Shown here piece by piece: positions 1 through 5,011 of a DNA stretch of 6,145 nt. The DNA is taken from NCBI GenBank assembly GCA_902796815.1, contig CADBQL010000181.1:1-6145 (forward strand), given 5' to 3'. The DNA is from an uncultured Coriobacteriaceae bacterium. Its GTDB lineage: Bacteria; Actinomycetota; Coriobacteriia; Coriobacteriales; Eggerthellaceae. Under the pieces are notes generated by a model. That model was not told where the DNA came from, searched no databases, and was given only the letters and a program-made list of their open reading frames with translations. Position numbers and translations under genes: made by a program. Every line of letters begins with the position of its first letter. Positions within the stretch are counted from its first letter, which is position 1.

Positions 1-102
1 ATCCCCGCGCTCGCGCCACATCGGGCGGCTTGACGTACTTTGTTGGAGCATCAACCCCAAGGGTAGGAGTTTCCCCATCCCAGCTCGCACGGGATAGCAA
101 CT
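1..102. other. Unassigned left margin beyond the efp terminator
   Basis: No gene can be assigned here with confidence. Two short frames are open to the window edge. On the plus strand, a frame from base 3 ends at a TAA at 102-104, just before the terminator hairpin; it could be the C-terminal tail of a gene convergent with efp. On the minus strand, a frame is open from about base 100 down to base 1 and begins directly after a TAG at 101-103. It contains a protein-like stretch (APTKYVKPPDVARARG) but no ATG and no clear ribosome binding site. The two readings are mutually exclusive, and neither has enough length to test. In mycobacteria the gene after efp is nusB, but I see nothing NusB-like. 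Confidence 0.3.
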
Positions 103-132
103 AAAAAAGGGCCGGGGGCGTTTCCCCGGCCC
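103..132 (-). terminator. Rho-independent terminator downstream of efp
   Basis: Bases 109-117 (GGGCCGGGG) pair perfectly with 124-132 (CCCCGGCCC), giving a 9-bp all-G/C stem with a 6-nt loop. Read on the minus strand, the stem is followed at once by six T residues (complement of the A run at 103-108). It lies about 47 nt after the efp stop codon and on the correct strand to end the efp transcript. There is no T run on the plus-strand side, so it is not an obvious bidirectional terminator. Confidence 0.92.
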
Positions 133-179
133 AGCAAATGCGTTGGAAAATCCTGCTTCTTACTCGATTTGAGGCTACA

Positions 180-740
180 TTAGAGGCGCTTGACGAAGCG
201 GCCGTCGCGCGTGTCGATCTGCAGCACTTCGCCGACCTCGATGTACATCGGGACCTGCACCACAGCGCCGGTCTCGAGCGTTGCCGGCTTGTTGGAACCC
301 TGAACCGTATCGCCCTTGAAGCCTGGCTCGGTCTCGGTCACCTCCAGCTCAACGAACATCTTGGGCTCGATGCCGATGAGCTCATCGCCAGCATACTGCA
401 AGGTGACGTCGTCGTTTTCCTTAAGCCACTTGGCAACATCGCCTACGATGTCGGCCCCGAGGGCCTCTTGCTCGTAGGTGTTGGAATCCATGAAGTGGAA
501 ATCCGCGCCGTCGTTGTAGAGATACTGCATCTTGCGCGTCTCCATGCGAACGGAGTCGAACTTCGTGCCCGCATTGAACGTGTTGTCCACGATGCGGCCC
601 GTGCGCACATCGCGCAGCTTCGTGCGCACGAAAGCACCGCCCTTACCAGGCTTGACATGCTGGAACTCCACAATCGTCCACAGTTTGCCGTTGTATTCGA
701 TGCACATGCCGTTCTTGAAATCTGCCGTAGAAATAGCCAT
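180..740 (-). CDS. efp: Translation elongation factor P
   Basis: EF-P binds between the P and E sites of ribosomes stalled on consecutive prolines and stimulates peptide bond formation; it acts in the cytoplasm. The 186-residue product is the usual family length. It has the N-terminal KOW-like domain with the loop KPGKGGAF at residues 30-37; Lys33 at the tip is the residue that is modified in many bacteria. Two OB domains follow. The C-terminal EF-P signature is complete at about 151-185, including KPATLETG, VPMYIEVGE and IDTRDGRFVKR. The start at 740 is chosen because GGAGG lies 5 nt upstream and the protein begins with the typical MAISTADFKNG. The frame stays open to 962, but that extension crosses the promoter and has no EF-P homology. 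No modification-enzyme gene (epmA/epmB type) is present here, so the state of Lys33 is unknown. The gene follows the AroQ-peptidase fusion on the same strand by 252 bp and ends at a strong terminator. Confidence 0.97.
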   Translation of the reverse strand: MAISTADFKNGMCIEYNGKLWTIVEFQHVKPGKGGAFVRTKLRDVRTGRIVDNTFNAGTKFDSVRMETRKMQYLYNDGADFHFMDSNTYEQEALGADIVGDVAKWLKENDDVTLQYAGDELIGIEPKMFVELEVTETEPGFKGDTVQGSNKPATLETGAVVQVPMYIEVGEVLQIDTRDGRFVKRL

Positions 741-745
741 TGAGC

Positions 746-750
746 CCTCC
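746..750 (-). promoter_or_regulatory. efp ribosome binding site
   Basis: On the minus strand GGAGG (inside GGGAGGG) sits 5 nt before the ATG at 740. It fixes the start of efp against the longer open frame that runs upstream to 962. Confidence 0.85.
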
Positions 751-762
751 CGTTTGCTTCCC

Positions 763-779
763 GCGACGGCCGCCGTCGC
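763..779 (-). other. Hairpin in the efp leader
   Basis: GCGACGG at 763-769 and CCGTCGC at 773-779 form a 7-bp G/C-rich stem with a 3-nt loop. It lies in the predicted 5' untranslated region of efp, 12 nt upstream of the Shine-Dalgarno core. It might stabilise the leader or tune ribosome access. There is no T run, so it is not a terminator. The pairing is seen in the sequence; any function is inference. Confidence 0.5.
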
Positions 780-819
780 AGTCCGCCCACGTGTCACTGT
801 ATCTTTTCCGAACTGGTAA

Positions 820-849
820 ATTATACCTATTCCAACGCTTTCCTGTGAA
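820..849 (-). promoter_or_regulatory. Sigma-70-type promoter for efp
   Basis: Read on the minus strand, TTCACA (849-844) matches the -35 consensus TTGACA at five of six positions. A spacer of 18 nt leads to a perfect TATAAT -10 box (825-820). Transcription would begin near 813, leaving a leader of roughly 70 nt before the efp ATG. This would let efp be expressed independently of the upstream fusion gene, although read-through from that gene is also possible because I see no terminator between them. Confidence 0.75.
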
Positions 850-992
850 AATGCACCCAAATCCCCATTTGCCAGGTTGGAATACCGTAGCTCGCCAGAT
901 CTGGACCAGGGTGCTCTTGTGCGGATTGCCAAGAATTGCACCAGCAGCCTTGCCCAACACAACCCTGTTTTTAATCAGCCTTCTGCAACTTC
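850..992 (-). other. Spacer between the fusion gene and the efp promoter
   Basis: This stretch separates the TAG of the fusion gene (993-995) from the efp promoter. It holds a perfect 10-bp palindrome, CCAGATCTGG (895-904), and an imperfect hairpin on the minus strand (GGTGC with GCACC, with an inner CTTG with CAAG). No T run follows either, so there is no convincing terminator. An open reading frame through it (from about 960) continues out of frame over efp and resembles no family I know, so I treat the region as non-coding. Confidence 0.5.
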
Positions 993-2711
993 CTAGATAA
1001 CGACCAAATCGTGACCGAGCTGCGAAAAGACCTGGTAACCGCCATCGGTCAAAACGCCGCAGTCTTCGAGGCGCATGCCGAACTCGCCTGGCACGTAGAT
1101 GCCCGGCTCGACCGTGACGACGTTGCCCGCCTGCAGGGGGCGGTCGTAGCGAAGATTGAGCAAGGGCTTTTCGTGCACTTCGAGACCGACGCCGTGACCG
1201 AGCCCATGTCCCATCGCCCCAGCGTATCCGCCGTCCGCAAGCACCTGTTCGGCCAGTTCATGAGCTTGTTTTCCCGTCATTCCTGGATGCAGCTGCGCTT
1301 CGACCGTCTCGTTGGCCTGGCGCAAAACCTCCCAGGCATGGGCGAGACGCTCGTCGGGCTGGCCCAAAAACACCATGCGGGTCATATCGGAACAATAGCC
1401 TTGCGCCCTTGCCCCGAAGTCCATCACAACGCATTGACCTGCCTCAAGCTGCGTCTGCCCGGGGATAGCATGCGGATCGGCGCCGTTCGCGCCCGTTGCG
1501 ACGATTGACCCAAACGCCAAGCCTTCGGCTCCATGGCGCAACATGTAGTCCTCGAGCTCCAGCTGAACATCGCGCTCGGTCATGCCCGGACGCATGAACT
1601 GCACGATATGGAGAAACGCCGCATCGGTTATGGCCTGCGCCGCCTGAAGGCGAGCAATTTCTGAGTCGCTTTTGACCGCGCGCAGCTCGAGCACGACATC
1701 GCTCGTCGCCACCAGCGATTCTGCCCCAAAAGCTTCGACCGCTTTGACGTATTCGGCATAGGTGATCGAATCCTCGATGGCCACACGCCCCTCGACAACA
1801 TCCCCAGACTCGGTGATTGCATCGTGCGCATAGGCCATGTGTCCTACACGCTCGTCGTTGACCTGCACCGAATTCCCCATTCGAGCAATCTGCGTGCGCA
1901 ATGCGTTGGAATAGCGCGAATCGGAATGCAGCAGCGCGTCGGTCGGCGTCACGACCAGAGCATGGGCGCGCTCCTCGTCGAACACGCCATCGATCGCGGT
2001 AAGCCACTTGATGTTGGGGGTATCGCGAACCACAAACGCAGAAACCTCCGCTCGAAAACATACGTCACGCAGTAGAGCTAACCGCTGGTCAGATAGGCGA
2101 CCGACCTCGATAGGGTCCGAAGTCCGCGCTTGTTCGGCAGGGCCTTCTGTATGGCTTGCTTCTACGGAATCCGAAGCCTGGTTTGGGTTTTGCGCAATAC
2201 TTTCCCGACCAGCTACTTTGATTGCGGCGCCCTCCTCAAAACGCGCCTCGAAGCCATCGCCCAAGCGCACGGGCGCTTCCAAGTCGCGCAAGATGTCGAC
2301 CGCGCGGCAATAGCCGTCAACACCCAGGCCTTTGACCTGGGCCGCACATGCAGGAGCGATTACCGAAACACGCCTGAACGGTTCGCGCGAATCGACATCC
2401 GAAATATGGACCTCGACAACGGGTATATCGATTGCTGCAATTGCGTCGCGTAGCGCATACGAATAATGCGTATGCGCTCCTGGATTGTAAATAATGCCGC
2501 TGAACTGGGCCGCCGCTTGATGGATGACATTGATCAGCTCGCCTTCGCTGTTCGACTGAAAGCGCGCAACCGTAATTCCCCATTGCGCCGCATACGCGCC
2601 CACCGCGGCTTCGACGTCCTGAAGCGTCCTGCTCCCGTACACCTCGGGCTCGCGCTTGCCGAGCATATCCAGATTCGGGCCGTTCATCAGCAGTATCGCA
2701 GGCATTTCCAT
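993..2711 (-). CDS. Fused type II 3-dehydroquinase (AroQ) and M24 Xaa-Pro peptidase (PepQ/PepP-like)
   Basis: One open frame encodes 572 residues holding two complete enzymes. Residues 1-146 are a type II 3-dehydroquinate dehydratase, which converts 3-dehydroquinate to 3-dehydroshikimate. The motif NGPNLDMLGKREPEVYG carries catalytic Arg20 and Tyr25; Asn76, His82, Glu100, His102 (EVHISD), Arg109 and Arg113 match the known active-site positions. Residues about 147-204 are a polar, probably disordered linker. Residues about 205-572 are a creatinase-type N-domain plus an M24 pita-bread peptidase that cleaves Xaa-Pro bonds. All five metal ligands are present: Asp431 (MDFGA), Asp442 (CSDMTR), His506 (LGHGVGLEVHE), Glu535 (TVEPGIY) and Glu549 (RLED). 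Each part has normal stand-alone length. The ATG at 2711 has GGAGG 7 nt upstream; the frame reaches 2783 without support. Between residues 151 and 226 there is no ATG, GTG or TTG codon. The nearest possible internal starts are GTG at 2270 and TTG at 2264, with only a weak Shine-Dalgarno. Prolidase versus aminopeptidase P specificity cannot be settled by reading. Confidence 0.95.
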   Translation of the reverse strand: MEMPAILLMNGPNLDMLGKREPEVYGSRTLQDVEAAVGAYAAQWGITVARFQSNSEGELINVIHQAAAQFSGIIYNPGAHTHYSYALRDAIAAIDIPVVEVHISDVDSREPFRRVSVIAPACAAQVKGLGVDGYCRAVDILRDLEAPVRLGDGFEARFEEGAAIKVAGRESIAQNPNQASDSVEASHTEGPAEQARTSDPIEVGRLSDQRLALLRDVCFRAEVSAFVVRDTPNIKWLTAIDGVFDEERAHALVVTPTDALLHSDSRYSNALRTQIARMGNSVQVNDERVGHMAYAHDAITESGDVVEGRVAIEDSITYAEYVKAVEAFGAESLVATSDVVLELRAVKSDSEIARLQAAQAITDAAFLHIVQFMRPGMTERDVQLELEDYMLRHGAEGLAFGSIVATGANGADPHAIPGQTQLEAGQCVVMDFGARAQGYCSDMTRMVFLGQPDERLAHAWEVLRQANETVEAQLHPGMTGKQAHELAEQVLADGGYAGAMGHGLGHGVGLEVHEKPLLNLRYDRPLQAGNVVTVEPGIYVPGEFGMRLEDCGVLTDGGYQVFSQLGHDLVVI

Positions 2712-2718
2712 CGCAGTT

Positions 2719-2724
2719 CCTCCC
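2719..2724 (-). promoter_or_regulatory. Ribosome binding site of the aroQ-pepQ fusion
   Basis: GGGAGG on the minus strand ends 7 nt before the ATG at 2711. It supports that start over the second ATG at 2705 (13 nt away) and over the longer open frame reaching 2783. Confidence 0.85.
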
Positions 2725-2746
2725 GTTGCGCTGTTTTTCGCGTTGT

Positions 2747-2752
2747 ATTTTA
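2747..2752 (-). promoter_or_regulatory. Possible -10 box for the aroQ-pepQ fusion
   Basis: TAAAAT on the minus strand (five of six matches to TATAAT) would place the transcription start near 2740, about 30 nt before the ATG. No good -35 hexamer is found at the right distance: the expected place is G/C-rich and overlaps the dyad at 2762-2790. This would fit a promoter that depends on an activator or is blocked by a repressor, but the call is weak. Confidence 0.35.
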
Positions 2753-2761
2753 ACGCATACG

Positions 2762-2790
2762 ATGAGTTTCGCCCCTGGGGCATGACTCAT
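2762..2790. promoter_or_regulatory. 29-bp nested dyad, candidate operator
   Basis: The sequence is symmetric about base 2776. ATGAGT (2762-2767) pairs with ACTCAT (2785-2790), and GCCCC (2771-2775) pairs with GGGGC (2777-2781); the three bases between the arms on each side do not match. It covers the expected -35 zone of the putative fusion-gene promoter, in the shared upstream region of two divergent aromatic-pathway units. No T run follows on either strand, so it is not an intrinsic terminator. An operator for a dimeric regulator is the best reading; the regulator is unknown and is not encoded in the window. Confidence 0.5.
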
Positions 2791-2794
2791 AGGA

Positions 2795-2880
2795 GGCGAG
2801 CCACGCCCCCGATCACGGCTCGCCGGCATGCCCCGATCGCGGCTTACCGGCAGCCCCCAGTCGCGACTCGCCAGTGATCA
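2795..2880. repeat. Imperfect 24-bp tandem repeats and palindromes in the divergent region
   Basis: Three adjacent 24-bp units, each opening with CCCC, start at 2807, 2831 and 2855. Units 1 and 2 agree at about 19 of 24 positions; unit 3 is more diverged (about 14 of 24 against unit 2). Overlaid on them are inverted repeats: GGCGAGCC (2795-2802) with GGCTCGCC (2817-2824); GATCACGGC (2811-2819) with GCC-A-GTGATC (2870-2879, one bulged A); and the perfect palindrome AGTCGCGACT (2859-2868). The segment could fold as DNA or RNA, or be a repeated protein-binding site. It codes for nothing recognisable. Confidence 0.55.
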
Positions 2881-2888
2881 GCGGCCTA

Positions 2889-2906
2889 CCCCCAGCCCCC
2901 AGCCCC
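2889..2906. repeat. CCCCCAG heptamer repeat, G-rich on the minus strand
   Basis: Two exact CCCCCAG units (2889-2895, 2896-2902) are followed by a further CCCC. On the minus strand this gives three runs of four or five G with 2-nt loops, plus flanking GG pairs. Together with the CCCC-headed units to the left, there are six such G runs within about 100 nt. A three-tetrad G-quadruplex would need a fourth close run, so only a two-tetrad or bulged form is possible here. A seven-T run at 2926-2932 follows a 4-bp stem (CGCA/TGCG), too weak to call a terminator. Confidence 0.4.
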
Positions 2907-2973
2907 TCCTGCGCAATGTCATGCGTTTTTTTGAGGTTCTGCACGCCACGCGCTAGGCAAACGGGCGCTGACA

Positions 2974-2979
2974 TACAAT
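2974..2979 (+). promoter_or_regulatory. Possible -10 box for aroC-aroK
   Basis: TACAAT matches the -10 consensus at five of six positions and would give a leader of about 25 nt before the aroC ATG. No recognisable TTGACA-like hexamer sits 16-19 nt upstream, so the promoter may need an activator or the call may be wrong. Confidence 0.4.
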
Positions 2980-3010
2980 CGAGAAAACGAATCGTTCGAA
3001 AGGGGTCGCC

Positions 3011-4183
3011 ATGCGCTATATAACAGCAGGTGAAAGCCACGGTCCGCAACTTACGGCCATCGTCGACGGCGTGCCGGCAGGCCTTCATATTTCTGAGGAA
3101 AGCATCAACGCCGACCTCGCTCGACGCCAATCGGGCTACGGACGTGGCGAGAGGCAGCTCATAGAGCACGACCGCGTGCGAATCGTTTCGGGCGTGCGTT
3201 TTGGCCGCACAATCGGAGCGCCCATCACGCTCATCATCGAGAACCGCGACTGGGAAAACTGGACCGACCGCATGGCCGTATTCGGCGAGGCGCCTCTCGA
3301 CCTCAAGCGCGAAACAACGCCGCGACCAGGTCATGCAGACCTGGTCGGCGCACTTAAAACCGACTCTGACGATTGCCGAAACGTTCTAGAACGCGCAAGC
3401 GCCCGCGAAACGGCGGCGCGCGTAGCGGCAGCAGGCATCGCCCGCGAGCTGCTCGCAGACCTCGGCGTCGATGTTTTCTCGTACGTAACGTCGATCGGCC
3501 AGGCCAAATTCATCGAGAAAGACCCGATGCTCGACGCTCCCGATTACAAGCCGCTCGAAATCGAGATTTCGGACGTGCGCTGTCCGAACGAGGCGGCTGC
3601 CGACGCAATGCGCCTCGAGATCGACAAGGCTCGCAACCTGGGTGAAAGCCTTGGAGGAACGTTTCGCGTTGTCGCGCGCGGCCTCGTTGCGGGGCTCGGC
3701 GGATACGCGAGCGCACATGAGCGCATGACTGGGCGCATCGGTGCGGCGCTGTTCTCGATACCCGCAATCAAGGGCGTCGAATTCGGACTGGGATTCGAAG
3801 CGGCCACGCTTCCAGGATCACATGTTCACGACCCAATCCAACTCGACCCGCTCTTTGGCTTCACGCGCACATCGAACAACGCCGGCGGCCTCGAGGGCGG
3901 CATGACAACGGGCATGCCGCTTATCGTCACGTGCGCGATGAAGCCGATCCCCACGCTCATGACCCCGCTTGGAACCATTGAGCTCGACTCGCTCGAACCC
4001 GCCGAGGCCTCAAAAGAACGCTCGGACGTGTGCGCCGTGCCAGCTTGCGCCGTCGTCGCTGAGGGCGAAGTCGCGTTTGCCCTTGCTAATGCCTATTTGG
4101 AAAAGTTCGGGCACGATAACATGGCCGACATTCGAGCAAACTTGGCAGCGTACAAACAGCGTCTGAAAACGGTGTCGCGATGA
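3011..4183 (+). CDS. aroC: Chorismate synthase
   Basis: AroC converts 5-enolpyruvylshikimate-3-phosphate to chorismate and phosphate, the last common step to Phe, Tyr, Trp and folate; it needs reduced FMN and works as a cytoplasmic tetramer. The 390-residue product is of usual length. It opens with the first family signature, TAGESHGPQL, with His10. RPGHADL carries the second conserved histidine (His108). RASARETAARVAA (about 128-140) is the second signature and helps bind FMN and substrate. NNAGGLEGGMTTGMP and, near the C-terminus, SDVCAVPACAVVAEGEVAFALANAYLEKFG complete the fold. The ATG has AGGGG 5 nt upstream. The gene opens the plus-strand unit, divergent from the aroQ fusion, and its TGA overlaps the aroK start by 4 nt. 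Nothing appears missing or disrupted. Confidence 0.97.
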   Translation: MRYITAGESHGPQLTAIVDGVPAGLHISEESINADLARRQSGYGRGERQLIEHDRVRIVSGVRFGRTIGAPITLIIENRDWENWTDRMAVFGEAPLDLKRETTPRPGHADLVGALKTDSDDCRNVLERASARETAARVAAAGIARELLADLGVDVFSYVTSIGQAKFIEKDPMLDAPDYKPLEIEISDVRCPNEAAADAMRLEIDKARNLGESLGGTFRVVARGLVAGLGGYASAHERMTGRIGAALFSIPAIKGVEFGLGFEAATLPGSHVHDPIQLDPLFGFTRTSNNAGGLEGGMTTGMPLIVTCAMKPIPTLMTPLGTIELDSLEPAEASKERSDVCAVPACAVVAEGEVAFALANAYLEKFGHDNMADIRANLAAYKQRLKTVSR

Positions 4184-4776
4184 GCGAGTTGGATGCCCCG
4201 ACGCCGCAGGTTTATGATTTCCGCAAGCCAGCCTTGCGCGGGCGCGGGAGAATTCACGAACTCACGCGCCCTGTTTTCTTCGTCGGCTTCATGGGCGCGG
4301 GCAAGACGTCAACGGCACGGAAGCTCGCGCGCTCGGCAGGCGTCACGGCCATCGACATGGACACGTACATCGAGCGGCGCTGCGACATGAAAATCAAGCA
4401 AATATTCGCCGAACTCGGAGAAAAGGGGTTTCGCGCCATCGAGACCGATATGCTCGAGGAGCTCGCTTTGGGCGAACCGCGCCTCATATCGTGCGGCGGC
4501 GGAATCGTTCTTGCCGAACGTAATCGCCAAATCCTCAAGGAACATGGCTTTGTCATCTATCTGATGGTCACTGCCGCCGAGGCGGCGTCGCGCATTTCGG
4601 ACGTTTCGACACGACCGCTGTTTGGCAATCTTGAACAGGCCCAACGCGTCATTGAAGGGCGCCTGCCCCTCTACGAGGAAGTCGCCGACATCGCCATCGA
4701 CACCGCCGGGCGCGGCTCCGGCTCAATCGCCCGCGAAGCACAGCGCTGCCTTCAGGAAGCCGGCATCCTTCGCTGA
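4180..4776 (+). CDS. aroK: Shikimate kinase with an N-terminal extension
   Basis: This kinase phosphorylates shikimate at the 3-hydroxyl using ATP, in the cytoplasm. The 198-residue product carries the Walker A loop GFMGAGKTS (36-44, Lys42). IDMDTYIE follows, with Asp59 and Asp61 at the magnesium and shikimate positions. Substrate residues Arg85 (FRAIE) and the CGGG turn (105-108), the lid arginine in TRPLFG (Arg145) and Arg161 in GRLPLY are all present. Shikimate kinases are usually about 165-180 residues and start a few residues before the P-loop strand. Here about 30 extra residues, rich in Arg and Pro, precede it, and I recognise no domain in them. The ATG overlaps the aroC stop (ATGA) and has no clear Shine-Dalgarno, so translation is probably coupled to aroC. 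A TTG at 4234 could shorten the extension but also lacks a ribosome site. The gene ends with tandem stops, TGA then TAA. Confidence 0.95.
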   Translation: MSELDAPTPQVYDFRKPALRGRGRIHELTRPVFFVGFMGAGKTSTARKLARSAGVTAIDMDTYIERRCDMKIKQIFAELGEKGFRAIETDMLEELALGEPRLISCGGGIVLAERNRQILKEHGFVIYLMVTAAEAASRISDVSTRPLFGNLEQAQRVIEGRLPLYEEVADIAIDTAGRGSGSIAREAQRCLQEAGILR

Positions 4777-4804
4777 TAAGTCGTCCTCATAAGCCTTTCC
4801 TTTA

Positions 4805-4833
4805 GAGCGCAATTCGCTTGGCCAAAAGCGCTC
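4805..4833 (+). other. Dyad after aroK with two alternative pairings
   Basis: GAGCGC (4805-4810) can pair with GCGCTC (4828-4833). Alternatively CGCTT (4815-4819) can pair with AAGCG (4826-4830) around a 6-nt loop, and an 8-bp palindrome TTGGCCAA lies at 4818-4825. No T run follows, so this is not an intrinsic terminator for aroC-aroK; read-through into aroB is likely. It could be an operator near a possible aroB promoter. Confidence 0.35.
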
Positions 4834-4849
4834 ACCCTTAGGCTACACT
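4818..4849 (+). promoter_or_regulatory. Weak candidate promoter for aroB
   Basis: TTGGCC at 4818-4823 and TACACT at 4844-4849 resemble -35 and -10 boxes, but the 20-nt spacer is longer than the normal 16-18. If used, transcription would start near 4856 and give aroB a leader of about 155 nt. The 235-bp gap after aroK makes a separate promoter or a leader element plausible, but the match is poor. Confidence 0.25.
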
Positions 4850-4891
4850 TAAGCAGTGCGCGGAAACCTAACATCTACGCGACGAGGAAAC

Positions 4892-4930
4892 ATGCAGGCG
4901 CGACCAAAAAGAATCCCTTTCCAGCCCTGA
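4892..4930 (+). CDS. Possible 12-residue leader peptide upstream of aroB
   Basis: An ATG preceded by GAGG at a 4-nt spacing opens a 12-codon frame (MQARPKRIPFQP) that ends in TGA at 4928-4930, 81 nt before aroB. It overlaps the left arm and apical loop of the hairpin at 4898-4950, the geometry seen in leader-peptide control. It has one Phe and no Tyr or Trp, so classical attenuation by aromatic amino acids is not obvious; three Pro and three Arg/Lys dominate. Such a short frame can easily arise by chance, so this stays a candidate. Confidence 0.25.
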   Translation: MQARPKRIPFQP

Positions 4931-4950
4931 AAAGCGGAAAGAGGTCGTGC
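4898..4950 (+). promoter_or_regulatory. Two-tier hairpin in the aroB leader
   Basis: The lower stem pairs GCGCGACC (4898-4905) with GGTCGTGC (4943-4950): eight pairs including one G-U. The upper stem pairs CTTTCC (4917-4922) with GGAAAG (4936-4941): six perfect pairs closing a 13-nt loop. The asymmetric internal loop has 11 nt on the left and one on the right. No T run follows, so it is not an intrinsic terminator. It matches no riboswitch class that I can name by eye. Confidence 0.4.
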
Positions 4951-5011
4951 GCTCAAGACGCATTTTCATCGTGGCTAGCACCTTCGACAACACGGAAGAA
5001 CGGAGCAAGCT

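Noticed and set aside
138..743. Long plus-strand open frame of 201 codons antisense to efp
   Set aside because: It is the mirror of the efp coding frame in a GC-rich gene; it starts inside the region around the terminator and resembles no family. The minus-strand EF-P reading is unambiguous.
643..960. Minus-strand frame from about 960 that could encode a small protein between the fusion gene and efp
   Set aside because: It has a poor start context, runs through the efp promoter and on over efp in another frame, and shows no recognisable domain.
741..962. In-frame upstream extension of efp giving a 260-residue protein
   Set aside because: The extension contains the TATAAT promoter and leader, has no EF-P homology, and the ATG at 740 has a strong Shine-Dalgarno and the normal EF-P N-terminus.
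850..992. tRNA or other structured RNA gene between the fusion gene and efp
   Set aside because: I found no T-loop GGTTCGA-type motif, no acceptor stem and no CCA context; only small isolated hairpins are present.
2782..2790. ATGACTCAT, identical to the yeast Gcn4 core site
   Set aside because: Gcn4 is a eukaryotic regulator. The match is produced by the outer arm of the bacterial dyad at 2762-2790 and is a coincidence.
2911..2932. Intrinsic terminator or attenuator before aroC (short stem plus seven T)
   Set aside because: The stem is only 4 bp (5 with a G-U pair), too weak for a terminator, and no plus-strand gene precedes it; the likely aroC -10 box lies downstream.
2813..3334. Minus-strand frame of 173 codons overlapping aroC and the divergent region
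   Set aside because: Most of it is antisense to well-conserved AroC sequence and it has no ribosome site; it would also cross the repeat segment.
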